From Spongilla lacustris (Eukaryota > Porifera > Demospongiae > Spongillida > Spongillidae), in assembly GCA_949361645.1 (NCBI GenBank), contig OX442417.1, positions 8,230,275 through 8,294,274 on the forward strand: 64,000 nt of DNA, in the 5' to 3' direction. Both the position numbers and the translations under genes were made by a program. How positions within the stretch are numbered: position 1 is the first letter of the stretch; each line of letters begins with the position of its first letter. The notes beneath the pieces were generated by a model. It was given only the letters and a program-made list of their open reading frames with translations. It was not told the DNA's origin and searched no databases. Below, piece after piece: positions 12,623 through 26,000 of the stretch.

Positions 12623-12803
12623 ATTCCCTTGAGATTAAACATTAAAGAATCATAATCTACTGTATAAAGAACATGTTCCCACATGTTATTTCTATGGCAT
12701 TGTAATATAAAATCTATGTGAATGTACATTGATGTTTGCACAGGACTGATTGTTACCATATTACTGATGATATATTTGTAATTACTCACTGCATAGTTTG
12801 AAG

Positions 12804-13160
12804 ATGGACAAACATGATAATGAAGATATGCACAAAGTCAAGGCAGAGGTCAAGAGTCTTACACTGGAAATGGAAGAAGTCATGTATGTGCACATGTGTT
12901 CATGGTATCATGTTATTCATATACATTGTATACATGTACCGATGTACATGGCAGTGAACTTGTATCTTGTTCATGTATTTATCGGAGTGAATTAGTTTTA
13001 TTTCCTTACATAATACATGTATACCTCGTACATGTGTATGTACATGTATGAAGTGCATTCATTAATTATTTCATATGGTAGGAAAAGTATGAGACTACAT
13101 GTACATGTACATGTATGTGATCTTACAGAGGCATTGAAAACCAGTCACAATTTTTATGGT
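12804..13160 (+). pseudogene. Degenerate duplicate of the coiled-coil gene's first two exons
   Basis: 12804-12883 encodes MDKHDNEDMHKVKAEVK and ends before GTATGTG. It resembles the exon at 14051-14151 (MDKCDDEFMKFVDKI), including about 130 bp of upstream sequence (TCTACTGTATAAAGAACATG versus TCTACTGTATAAATAACATG). At about 13082 a copy of the second exon begins GAAAAGTATGAGACTACATG and is interrupted by ACATGT repeats. The second copy is no longer a usable exon, so this is a tandem duplication with one decayed half. Alternative-promoter use of the first exon cannot be excluded. Confidence 0.55.
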
Positions 13161-14050
13161 AGTTATTTGGATAGGCTGAAGTACGTTACGTGAAATGATA
13201 TTTAGCATTTTGTAGAACGGTATTACATTTATGTTGCTAAATATAAGAGAATATTGTGTTATCGTATCTCCAATCCCTTGTTCCCTTACTTTTACACTAC
13301 CCTTTGAAGCCTACAATGTATATACCACTAACTTTCTCAGAGAGAATGTTTCATATCATGTTCCATTAATTTTTCTGCACACAAATACATGTACATACAT
13401 AGTTTTTAACCCCTATTTTGTGACATCTTTACTGCTATCAGGCATACATGTACATGTACCCTAGGTTAGTAGGGTGAGCTGCAGTCACTCAGTCTACAGC
13501 AACAGCTACCAGCTGCATTGTTTACCCACCCACCACTCCACTTGTGCACTGACTGTTCATGTTTGCTTCTACATTAAATGGTAGGGCTGACCCAATGATA
13601 ACCCTTGGCCCTGTGAGTGGTGGGGGTGGCACACCCAACTGGCTTGCTACTGTCTGCCCCCTTATGAGCAAAGTATCAATTATGCCTAGCAGATTGAATG
13701 ACGGACAGAGCGCATGTAGCAAGTCAAGCTTAAGTATGAGGGAGCATTCAGGCAGCATTACAAAATACGTATAGTTCCTGGTTTTGGGGAGGGGGTCTTT
13801 CAAACCCATTGACCCCCCTTGCGTATGCCCATGGATGTGAAACATTAGAGCTCCAACATATTGCTGTGTCACGCACATGTACATGTACATGCTGAAAATC
13901 CTAATCTACTGTATAAATAACATGTCCCCACATGTTATTTTTATGGCATGGTAATATTATAACTACATTGTACATCTACATTGTGTGTTTATGTTTGCAC
14001 AGGACTGATGGTTTATTTGTAATTATTCACTGCATACATGTAGTTTGAAG

Positions 14051-17000
14051 ATGGACAAATGTGATGATGAATTTATGAAATTTGTGGACAAAATCCAGGC
14101 AGATGAGGCTGAGCGTCTTACACCGGAAATGAAGGAACTCATGCAGTACAGGTATGTGCATTCAGAGTTAGCCTGTATACATGTACATATTAATCATATT
14201 TTTTATATTTATATGTACGGTGTACATACACTGTAGCAGTGAACTTGTACATTGTACATTGTATGTACGTAGAAATTTGATCATGTGAATGTATTTATAG
14301 GAATGGATTACCTCATATTTATTATTGTATACTGTAGGAAAAGTGCCACACTAGATGTACCTGATCTTATGGAGGCATTGATGCAATATGGGGACAAATT
14401 CAAAGCATTAGTTGGCAGCATTGAGCCTGATGGAATGCCTTCTGAGACCAAACTGGTGTCACTCATGTCTGGAGAGACATATTCATTGATGGCAATTAGC
14501 CCAAAGGACATGATGCAGCAGCCAAAGGTTAGATATGTACAAGTACACTGTACCTACCTGTTTAAAGCTATTTGAAAATGTGGTTTTTTATTTGCCTACA
14601 GCCTATAAAGGATGTGCATAAGAAGAGTAATTTGATCAGCAACATTTCATCTCTGAACACAATCCAAGGTGAGCCCAATGTCCTCAGTGGTAGAGATAGA
14701 AGTAATATTAACATTGTACACCGTAGATGACTTCAGACCACCACGACACATGTATGGAGGAAGAAGTGAAGAGTATCAGGGGAAATATGTAAGTATTTAC
14801 AATGTACATGTACATTGGATACATGTACAGGGTATCACATCACATCCGGATAATGTCCTGAATGTCATCCCAGGGATACAGTTGTAGAATTGTATATACC
14901 TAGCTGTTTTTAATCATGTTACTTTTTAAGGAACCTAGTTACATTATGTACATGTACTTGTACATTTAATGATACATGTACATGACATGCACTTACATGT
15001 ACATGTAGTATAAATCCTTTTATGATCAGGCTGATGTACATGTAACAACTACATGGACATGTAAGGCTTAAGTGCTTTTGATAGTCAGCCGTACTAGTGG
15101 AGCTGTTCATTTTACACCACAAGTTTTTTTAAATTTTTTAAACATGCAGATACATGTACATTGTGTACATTGTGTAGGACCACGAGTACAGCTTGTTTTA
15201 CGTGTGTGAAAGAGATCTGTGGGTGTTGGATGGTACGATCCTTGGGGAGGGAGGTCCAGGAAAAAGACCAGAGAGGTGTGGCATACATGAGATGGGAAGG
15301 TACATGTACAGGTATAGCTAGTACATGTACATGTATTTAATGTGCAGCAATATCAAGGATACATGTACACTGTACATGTATCTTTGATATTGTGAAATGG
15401 ATGATGAGTTTGTGAATAATGTTAAAACATTTGTCGATCAATTTCATGGGTTCACATTGGAAGAGTGTCGTGCATTAGCAATAATTTGACAATGCCTGAG
15501 CAATTGGACAAGAGGCAGGAAGGCCTAGGCCTACTTATGCACATCTTTGGCTTACATGTAAGGCGGCATGTGGCTCAACTGACCCACTTGACTGGGTTTA
15601 AGTGGTTTAGTTGTGTGCCATTTGACACCTGTTCATTTTTAATAATGTCCCTTTCTCGCATACATTTGTGCATGTACATCCCCAGTCTCTAACATTCTGA
15701 CGACAAATACTCAACTGATGCCCTTATTAACCTCTGCTTAATACTGACCAAACCTCAGAAGTATAAGCCTAACCCTAAAAATAAAAATTGGTTCAAATCC
15801 TCATACACGTATATGTATTGCCTCTCACTGCATGATGCTTTCTAAGTTGTCTACAAATGCATGTGACAGTGTTGTTGATTGAATGTACTTACATGGAGCA
15901 TGTCTAAAGCCCCGCCTTCTTGCCAAAAACGATTGTAGACAGCCATGTACTCATGCCTTTAGTAATGTGGCTAGTACTAAGAGGTGACCAAGCCAACTCA
16001 GGTGATCATTAATGCAGGTTCTCCTGTAGTAGTACATGTGTTTAGTAATTTGTCCTATAGTATTTATTTACAATTGTGCATTAAATTTTCTCTGTTACAA
16101 ATCATGTGAGTGTTATCAAAAACCTTAATGTGTATTGTCCTGAATGTCATCCCTGGAACACAATTGATTGTACATGTATATTTGTACACCTGGCAAAGAG
16201 TAAATAATACTACATGTATATGCAAAGCTTGTGTTACAAGTCCTTTTAGGTACATTGATGTGTATTACAAGTGTTATTGATAAAAAAGTGGAGCTATCCA
16301 TTATGTTCCACTGTAACATGAGGATAGTACAGCATTTTATACGCATATGAAAGTTCAGCTCAATCTAAAATGACTTGTACATGATGCATGTAGGTAACAG
16401 CCAAATGACCAAAACCAGTTTTGCAATGCACCCATATTGAGTGTACAATTATATTCCCAGGGATGACTTCAGGACAATAGATGTTTCTTTATGTGGACTT
16501 ACATGTGTCTAAATTTTGTAAGGCATTTTCTTTCAAACGTAAGTGCATATATACCAGAATACATTTACACATGCACATGTACATGTCTGTACTCCTCTCA
16601 TCCAATCTACATCTTTATTTTGTTAATACATGTACTTAAACATCACTGATGTACATGTACATGTACACATGTGTGTGTGCTGTAACATATATGCACTCCT
16701 TTTTTTTCATGCAGTACATGGCCATCCTGGAGCTGCAGGAGAGGTATTTTAGAGAGGAGATAGAGCAGGCCAAGCAAACCTTACATCAGCAGCAGCAGGA
16801 GGAGATGGAGAAGGCCAAGCAAACCTTACTTCAGCAGAAGGAGGAGATGGAGAAGGCCAAGCAAATCTTACAGCAGCAGAAGGAGGAGATGGAGAAGGCC
16901 AAGCAAACCTTACAGCAGCAGAAGGAGGAGATGGAGAAGGCCAAGCAAACCTTACAGCAGCAGAAGGAGGAGATGGAGAAGGCCAAGCAAACCTTACAGC

Positions 17001-20000
17001 AGCAGGAGGAGATGGAGAAGGCCAAGCAAACCTTACATCAGCAGCAGAAGGAGGAGATGGAGGAGTCCAAGCAAACCTTACTTCAGCAGCAGGAGGAGAT
17101 GGAGAAGGCCAAGCAAACCTTACATCAGCAGCAGAAGGAGGAGATGGAGGAGTCCAAGCAAACCTTACTTCAGCAGCAGGAGGAGATGGAGAAGGCCAAG
17201 CAAACCTTACATCAGCAGAAGGAGGAGGAGATGGAGGAGGCCAAGCAAACTTTACATCAGCAGCACCAGGAGGAGATGGAGCAGGCCAAGCAAGCCTTAC
17301 ATCAGCAGCAGGAGGAGATGGAGAAGGCCAAGCAAACCTTACATCAGCAGCAGAAGGAGGAGATGGAGCAGGCCAAGCAAGCCTTACATCAGCAGCAGGA
17401 GGAGATGGAGAAGGCCAAGCAAACCTTACATCAGCAGCACCAGGAGGAGATGGAGCAGGCCAAGCAAGCCTTACATCAGCAGCAGGAGGAGATGGAGAAG
17501 GCCAAGCAAACCTTACATCAGCAGCACCAGGAGGAGATGGAGCAGGCCAAGCAAACCTTACATCAGCAGCAGAAGGAGGAGATGGAGAAGGCCAAGCAAA
17601 CCTTACTTCAGCAGCAGGAGGAGATGGAGAAGGCCAAGCAAACCTTACATCAGCAGCACCAGGAGGAGATGGAGCAGGCCAAGCAAACCTTACATCAGCA
17701 GCAGAAGGAGATGGAGCAGGCCAAGCAAACCTTACAGCAGCAGAAGGAGGAGATGGAGCAGGCCAAGCAAACCTTACATCAGCAGCAGGAGGAGATGGAG
17801 AAGGCCAAGCAAACCTTACATCAGCAGCAGAAGGAGATGGAGAAGGCCAAGCAAACCTTACAGCAGCAGAAGGAGGAGATGGAGCAGGCCAAGCAAACCT
17901 TACATCAGCAGCAGGAGGAGATGGAGAAGGCCAAGCAAACCTTACATCAGCAGCAGAAGGAGATGGAGAAGGCCAAGCAAACCTTACAGCAGCAGAAGGA
18001 GGAGATGGAGCAGGCCAAGCAAACCTTACATCAGCAGCAGAAGGAGGAGATGGAGAAGGCCAAGCAAACCTTACATCAGCAGAAGGAGATGGAGAAGGCC
18101 AAGCAAACCTTACTTCAGCAGAAGGAGGAGATGGAGAAGGCCAAGCAAACCTTACTTCAGCAGAAGGAGGAGATGGAGGAGGCCAAGCAAACCTTACATC
18201 AGCAGCACCAGCAGACCAAGCAAACATTACAACAGCAGCACCAGCAGACCAAGCAAACCTTACAACAGCAGCACCAGGAGGAGATGGAGCAGACCAAAGC
18301 AGCCCAGGACACTAAGGATGGCTGGAGTAATGTAGGGATGGTGTATGGGGGTGAAGAGGCATACACGTACATGTTCATGTAGAGATGGGGGTGATGTTGA
18401 AAGTAGGGAGAGACTTACATGTATGTGAGGGGGAGGGATGGCTTAGTGAGGATAGGGATGGCTTATGTGAGGGGGAGGGATGGCTTATGTGAGGGGGAGG
18501 GATGGCTTATGTGAGGGGAGGGATGGCTTATGTGAGGGGGAGGGATGGCTTATGTGAGGGATGGCTTATGTGAGGGATGGCTTATGTGAGGAATGGCTTA
18601 TGTGAGGGATGGCTTATGTGAGGGATGGCTTATGTGAGGGGGAGGGATGGCTTATGTGAGGCGGAGGGAAGGCTTATGTGAGGGGAGGGATGGCTTATGT
18701 GAGGGGAGGGATGGCTTATGTGAGGGGAGGGATGGCTTATGTGAGGGGGAGGGATGGCTTATGTGAGGGGAGGGATGGCTTATGTGAGGGGGAGGGAAGG
18801 CTTATGTGAGGGGAGGGATGGCTTATGTGAGGGGAGGGATGGCTTATGTGAGGGGAGGGATGGCTTATGTGAGGGGAGGGATGGCTTATGTGAGGGGAGG
18901 GATGGCTTATGTGAGGGGAGGGAAGGCTTATGTGAGGGGAGGGATGGCTTATGTGAGAGGAGGGATGGTTTATGTGAGGGGGAGGGATGGCTTATGTGAG
19001 GGGGAGGGATGGCTTATGTTAGGGGAGAGATGGCTTATGTGAGGGGAGGGATGGCTTATGTGAGGAGAGGGATGGCTAATGTGAGGGGGAGGGATGGCTT
19101 ATGTGAGGGGAGGGGTGGCTTATGTGAGGGGGAGGGATGGCTTATGTGAGGGGGAGGGATGGCTTATGTGAGGGGGAGGGATGGATTATGTGAGGGGAGT
19201 ATTTAGTAGTATTTAGTAGTAGTAGTATTTAGTAATTTCCCCTGTAGTATTTAGTAATTTCCCCTGTAATATTTAGTAATTTCCCCTGTAGTATTTAGTA
19301 ATTTCCCCTGTAGTATTTAGTAATTTCCCCGGTAGTATTTAGTAATTTACCCTGTAGTATTTATGTACATTTGTGCATAAAATTTTGTGTTACAAATCAT
19401 GTGAGTGTTATCAATAACCTTAATGTTTGTTGTCCTGAATGTCATCCAGGGACACAATTGTATATTTGTACACCTGGCAAAGAATGTTTGGCATTTGACT
19501 GTTTAAGGAACCTATTGTACATGTACATGTAATGACATTTAAATAACAAAGCTTGTGTTTCATGTCCTTTTAGGATTAGGCTTAGGTACATGTACTGTAA
19601 ATACATTGATGTGTGTTACAAGTGTTATTGATAAAAAGCCATACTATCCATTATGTTCCACTATAACATGAGGATAGTACAGCTTGTTCTACATGTACAT
19701 GTATGAAAGTTCAGCTCAATCGTAAAAGGACTTGTACATGTAGTGCAAGTACATACATTAGATTGTGACAGTACATGCTGTTAGGGAGAGAAGGCCTGTG
19801 TACATGTAGCTCAATCATTAAGCTTGTGTTTCTGTACTGCTTATGCTATTTACAAACCTTCATGTATAACCTAACCCTAACCTAACCTAAGCCCAGCGGC
19901 TTTGCTTGCAACACTAACCAACCAATACAAGTTGCCAAGGCAGTGAGGAAAAAAGGGCGAAGAAATGGGATTAGATCCTCTTACCATGTACGTCACAGGC

Positions 20001-23000
20001 AGCCACATTACATATGACTCACTGTAACAATTGCAATGTATTATACCATATAGTACCATTCATACGCTAAATTATTCCTTGCAGGTCAAATTTTAATTAA
20101 AACCTTCTCTCCTTAACCATTATTTACTGTGCTGGTCCAAGATACATGTGTGCAAGACAAAGCCCCAATGACAACAGTAAAATAGTATTCATGTTAGTTT
20201 TGTACCACCTATACCCATTTCTTAGTGGCACAAAAATAACATGTTTCATGTACTGTAAATACATGTAGTCATTTATACTTAAATCTTAAGTGGGGCTTTA
20301 TCTGCAGTCTGCATCTACATGTAAATGTAGATATGGATTTAATGTAATTGTGTTACAGAAATACATACGTTCATATAAATGCATGTCCAAACAAATCTGA
20401 CTATTGTCCACCCTAATCGATCATTGATCTGCCAAATGGCTGATGAAAACTTAGTCCTTATTTTCAGCACTGTCTTCGCTTTGCTTACCAAAATTTTAAT
20501 GAATGTACATGTAGGAGAAATAGAAGCTCAGTAAAAAAAATAGCAGAAATTTCTTTACAGAGTGAAAAACGGGGGGTGGCATAACATAAGCACTATTCCC
20601 CTATCATTCATTTCACTTTATTGCAGTCATATTTTTAATCATAATTGTATGAGCTTGCACCTGGGAAAAATTATGGGCTGATTCTGTGATAAGAAAGACA
20701 ATGTTTTAACATTTCATACTATAATAATATATTGCCTTGCACCTGTTATTTGCAACCTGGCTACAATATTCTATCAAAGAAACTACATGTACATGTACAT
20801 GTACTTCAGTAAGTATGTATATGTAAATGTATGTAAGTGCATGTGATAACAGAAAACCCACCTGTACATTGATTGCTAAGTACACATTGCTACATGTACA
20901 TGTATGTACTTTCATGTGGGCAGGTGGTCGTTACAATTGGTTGCTATTTACATTTAACCCACAGAGTATATACCATGTACATGTATATATAGTTTTAGGC
21001 TGATGTTAATGTTTACATGTTCATCTAACAGTCTGTCACACTTTATCAAGTAAATTTGAGCCACTTCTCTCCAAATAATGACATCTATGTTGCTTACAAT
21101 GAGGTGTATCTTGTACATGTGTACATGTATAAGTATTTGCTAATTCAAATACATGTAGCCTGAGCAGTTTAAAAGTGCCAATTTAATAAACTTTTGGAAG
21201 CGCTTGGTGTACATGTACCTATATGTACATGTACAGGTACACCAAATACTCATGTGCTCACTTCATGCTCACATGATAATCATGTGCTCACTTCATGCTC
21301 ACATGATAATCATGTGCTCACTTCATGCTCACATGATAATCATGTGCTCACTTCATGCTCCCTTGATAATCATGTGCTCACTTCATGCTCCCATCAGGTT
21401 GTTAGTGAGAGGGATGAGCTCAGGAGTACGTTGAAACAGCTGCAAGAGAAGGCAGCAGCTGAACTGAATGCCCTAAAGCAGTCCACAAATTCTGAACTGG
21501 TGAAGAGGCAGCAAAAGTAATTTTTTTCTACATGTAACAGTGTAGTTGCTACATGTATTCAGTATCCCTCACTTACAGTGCTCCATACAATAAGACCAAT
21601 ATTGAGGTTTTGTGGTTTTGTTTGTAACTTTTGAACCATACAAGTCATAAGAGATGCAATCTTTATTTTCAGAATCTCCAATCCTTACTGTACAAGGATT
21701 ATGCTTTTGATGTTAGTTATTGTTTTTAAGTGTAAACAATGCATGGTTGCAAGGTAAACAATTTGGGTTTGTGAAACATTTTCTCATCACTGTGCCATGC
21801 AGGAATGTACATGTACATGTAGTTAAGAGTCCAAATTTATTTTATGGGTAGTACTGTATGGTCCCTATGTAATCAACCCTTAACTATTACTGGCTGTTAA
21901 GGTCAGTCTAGTTGGATGCGTTTCTGAGGTTGCTTCACACTTCATAATAATTCAAACAATTTAATTTGACTTACAGCATGTAAGATGAGATCTTCTGGAA
22001 TACAATGGATAAATTCCTGAGGTATCCATATATTTTTTAATATTTTATTGGTGTCTTTGAATCAGCATTAAATATGTGATTAAAGTATAAAAATTGCACC
22101 CATTTTTACGATTTCTCCGTATATAATTTTAGTTTGTTAACAGTCTGGTTAGTTGATCTAGGTTGTTCTACATTTAGAACAAATAATGCCTTAAGGCAAA
22201 CCCCAAAATCATAACACAGAGCCACAGAATTTTACTGTGATATACAGAGAAATCCTAAATACTGGTGCGATTTTCATACTTTTTACTTATTTAAAGCTGA
22301 TGCCAAAGTACCAATAAAATAGTGTGAATAGTCCAGGATCTTTCCAGAAGATGTAATCGTAAATCGTTTGAATTATTGCAACCTCAGAAACACATATAAC
22401 GGGACTGATATTAATAACCTGTAGTAGTTAACGGTCATAATGTAGACCCCACCCATTTACATGTAGGTTTAGTTATGAAGTGGCCCCTCCCCCCAGGTAT
22501 GATGCAGACCTGCGAGAAGCTAAGGAGGTGGATGTTGAGAGGGAAGCTAAGGAGAAGCTGGCAAGGGAGAAGGAAGCTTTCGCAGCTGAGCATGCAGCAC
22601 TTCAAGACAAAGTCAAGGTATTATCATATGTATGCATGTACATGTACATCTTTATGTGTGCATCATTACTAAATGACAAGCACATTACCACAACAAACAT
22701 GTACAAATAGATGTACATACACAATGTATACAGTAAGAACAATATACTCTTTGTGCACACATACAGACCCTAGTGGCAGCCAATAGAGAGCTGGAGGATG
22801 AGATGAAGGCCATGGAGGATGAGCTGGTTAAGGCCAATACCAGGGCTGAAGAGGCCAATACCTGGAGTGAAGAGGCCAATGCTAGAATTAGCAGCCTGCA
22901 GCAGGACAATTCCAGGATGGATTGGGTCACCATAACTTTTGTACACCAGCTGAATCAGGATAAGATGAAATTGAAGGAGTTAGAGCAGATCAAGCTTAAG

Positions 23001-26000
23001 GCAAAGGTTAGCTGGAGGGATGTACATGTACATGTACATGTACATGTACATGTATGGGGGGGGGGGTTGATATGTACACTGCATTTATACATGTAATGTA
23101 TGTGGGGGTGATGTTGAAAGTACATGTACATGTAGGGAGGATGGCTAGTGTCGAGGTACATGTACTTACATTGTACAATATAGGAATGGTGTTGGATGGT
23201 ATATGATCCTTTGGGTGAGGGAGGTGGGGCAGCAGGTCCAAGAGAAAGACCACAGAGGTGTGGCATACATGGGATGGGAAGGTGGGATGAGGGTAGGAAC
23301 ACTGTATGGCAAAATATTCATTAATGTGGGGGTGTGGTCCCAGAAGCTGTGCAACTTTATTATTTAGAAGTGATGAAAACCCTTTGAAATACTTGTAGCT
23401 GTTTTTCCTGATGATTCCATTTTGTGCTTTGAGCTACATGTACATGTATGTATCATGTTTACCCACATCTTCCTGGCCATGCATTCAATGGACAGTATTG
23501 CTGATTTGGCGTATTGCCTACGGCTGCTGGTTTTAATCAGGATTCATACCATATGGCATACATGTATACACATTGACATCACGTACATGCATTCATGTAC
23601 ATTCACATGCACACATACAAATTAGATTCAAATTGAATGTGCATTGTTTGTGTAAGGAATAGTTAATTGTTATTAACCTACAGGTGTACGTGATAACAGA
23701 AAATGATCACAGAAAGAAAATCAAACGTTGAAAAGCACAACAAAAGGACATGAGTAAAAATTCACATTAACAAAATGTATTAGGTGCTTTCTTTTTCGAT
23801 ATATTGACATTAATACTACCAAATAAGCCTATCGATTTGTTCTGTTTGTTAATTTTATGCCATCCGTACAGTTGAACAAACTACGTGCACGTTTTCCCGC
23901 TTGAATTGATTCGCGCCAATGTTATAATCATCGCCTCCCCATACATTGAGCGGAACGCAATTTGCCCAAACCATTGGCAATTTAACAAAAATATATATAA
24001 CAGGCAAGTACATGTACATGTACGTACTTCGTAACAATGGAGCAATTGCACCATTTAAGATGCAGATACTCTTAGTCCGTGGTGAACTATATCCTTTTGC
24101 TATTGATGAATCTGGAAATATATCTCGGAACAATGATGTTAGATGATCAGCTGTTGCAAGTGGTATGCTGTGATGAGCCATGAAATGTGCTATTTTTGCT
24201 TCTGCACGTAGTACCTGTACCGTAGTATCTGTCAAAAAAAAAACCCATCTGATGTGTTTGTGCCTTCTGAAGAAAAGAAAACCCAGTAAACTGAGGATTA
24301 ATTAACTAAGCCATTTTTACCTTTTCATTGACAATTTTAGCTGTAGGAATCCAGGAGGAAATTGATGGTTGAGATGATTTAATTTTTGTAAGATCTTTGT
24401 GTGTGTCACTTTCACAATGTCTTGATACATATACATCTGTGAGTCCTTGATGGGCACAGCTTATCGTACTCATGCATACAGTGCATCGAAAATGATGCTG
24501 TGAGGCATCATCGGCTATGATGCATGGAAACTGCTTAGTCCAGTTACGATTAAATTTCGTTTTGTACATCGATGCCCCCCAAATTCTCCTATTCCCGTTA
24601 CCTTTTCTTTCAGACGAAAAGCATCTAGCTCTCTTTCGCTTCTCAGTAGGTGCTTCTAACCCTAGCTAGATTCCTTACTAATGACAATACAGTCATCTCC
24701 TGTTTCTCTTTCCGTTTCAGTTGCACAATCTGCTATATCATGATCATCCGCCACTACAATTGCCAATTTGATTCAACTGCCACCAATATCTAGCTAGAAA
24801 GTACACTGTATGTAAACGCCTCACGTGATCACTCACAATAGATTGGTTAACCAATTTATTGTGCGTGAGTTTGAATATTTTCACGCGTAAGACATATAAG
24901 CTTCAAGTGTGAGAGCGTGAGAGAAGCGTCAAATGTGTGAGTCTCACGCCCAATGCGTGAGGGTTGGCATGTCTGAGTCTGGAGCTTCCTTTCGGAAATC
25001 TTCGAAGGTCAAGGATTTGGCTGGCAGTGGTGAAACGTGCAGTAAAAGATTTTTATTGCCTCTGCCACTTCCTCGGCTAATTCGATAATAACAGCTGCAT
25101 GAGTGTCCAGTCCATCCAATAGATATAGAGGAAGCCCTGCATGATATAGAGGTACCCTTGAATCAATTCAGCAGCTTCCATCGCTTGATACTGTCCTCCA
25201 ACCTATAGTATTTTTGAGCGTCCATTGGGCGATTGCTCACATCATTATCATGTATTACTCTTGATTTCACTTTAATATAGTATCAGAATTTTCTGCTTAG
25301 TACAAAGTTCTACCTCGTAAATGTTCATGCTAAGGCGCTAGTCATGCACAAGTTGCAGTGCCAGCCTGTGGCAGGGAGCTTGTTGTATTGACATCTGCAT
25401 GATATGTTAAAAAGTAGGAAAGTTGCAAAGCGGCTGAGGCTCCTCCCTAGGGGGTATGGGGGAGCTTACAGCGCTCCCCCATACCCCCTAGCTGTAATGC
25501 CGCCCCTCTGGTTAACCCCCCCCCCCCCCCCCCCATTACTAAATCCTGGATCCAGGGCTGCACACACACATAACACATATAACACACACACAGCACACAT
25601 TTGGTTACTTAACTTGTGTACATGTACATGTACATGTAGGTCAAAATCCTTGGGCCTGATTTACATGTATACATTTTGGTGAGGTTTTAATTGCTGCTTA
25701 AATCTGCATTGTACATGTACATGTACATATTCATAAGAGGTCCCTGAAGCTAAGCAACTTGATATTTGCAGTTGGAATCTCAAAAGCTCATTGTGTTCGT
25801 TATTACTCTGTCTTTGGCTGATTGATCTCTGAAAATTTTAAGAATGACATACATGTACATTGTACACATGTATGTGGGCCCACATGTCGTGCATAAATTA
25901 CATGTACATGTACATGTATTTTGTGGCAATGGCCATGTTTGAATATCATAGCCATGTTGATCTGGAGCTCTTCTACATGTGTATCAGTTACATATACCTC

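Noticed and set aside
15202..15301. Longer version of the exon at 15178 (WVLDGTILGEGGPGKRPERC)
   Set aside because: A diverged copy of this stretch occurs in another intron (23187-23282), and the longer exon does not join in phase with the coiled-coil exon; the GT at 15202 does. Kept as a possibility only.
16749..18227. 492-residue minus-strand open frame (FAWPSPSPP repeats)
   Set aside because: It is the complement of the coiled-coil minisatellite. The plus frame has flanking exons in phase and a heptad pattern; the minus frame has neither.
18754..19042. Gly/Arg/Tyr-rich open frames in the minisatellite
   Set aside because: They depend only on the repeat period, change frame with G-run length, and lack flanking exon signals.
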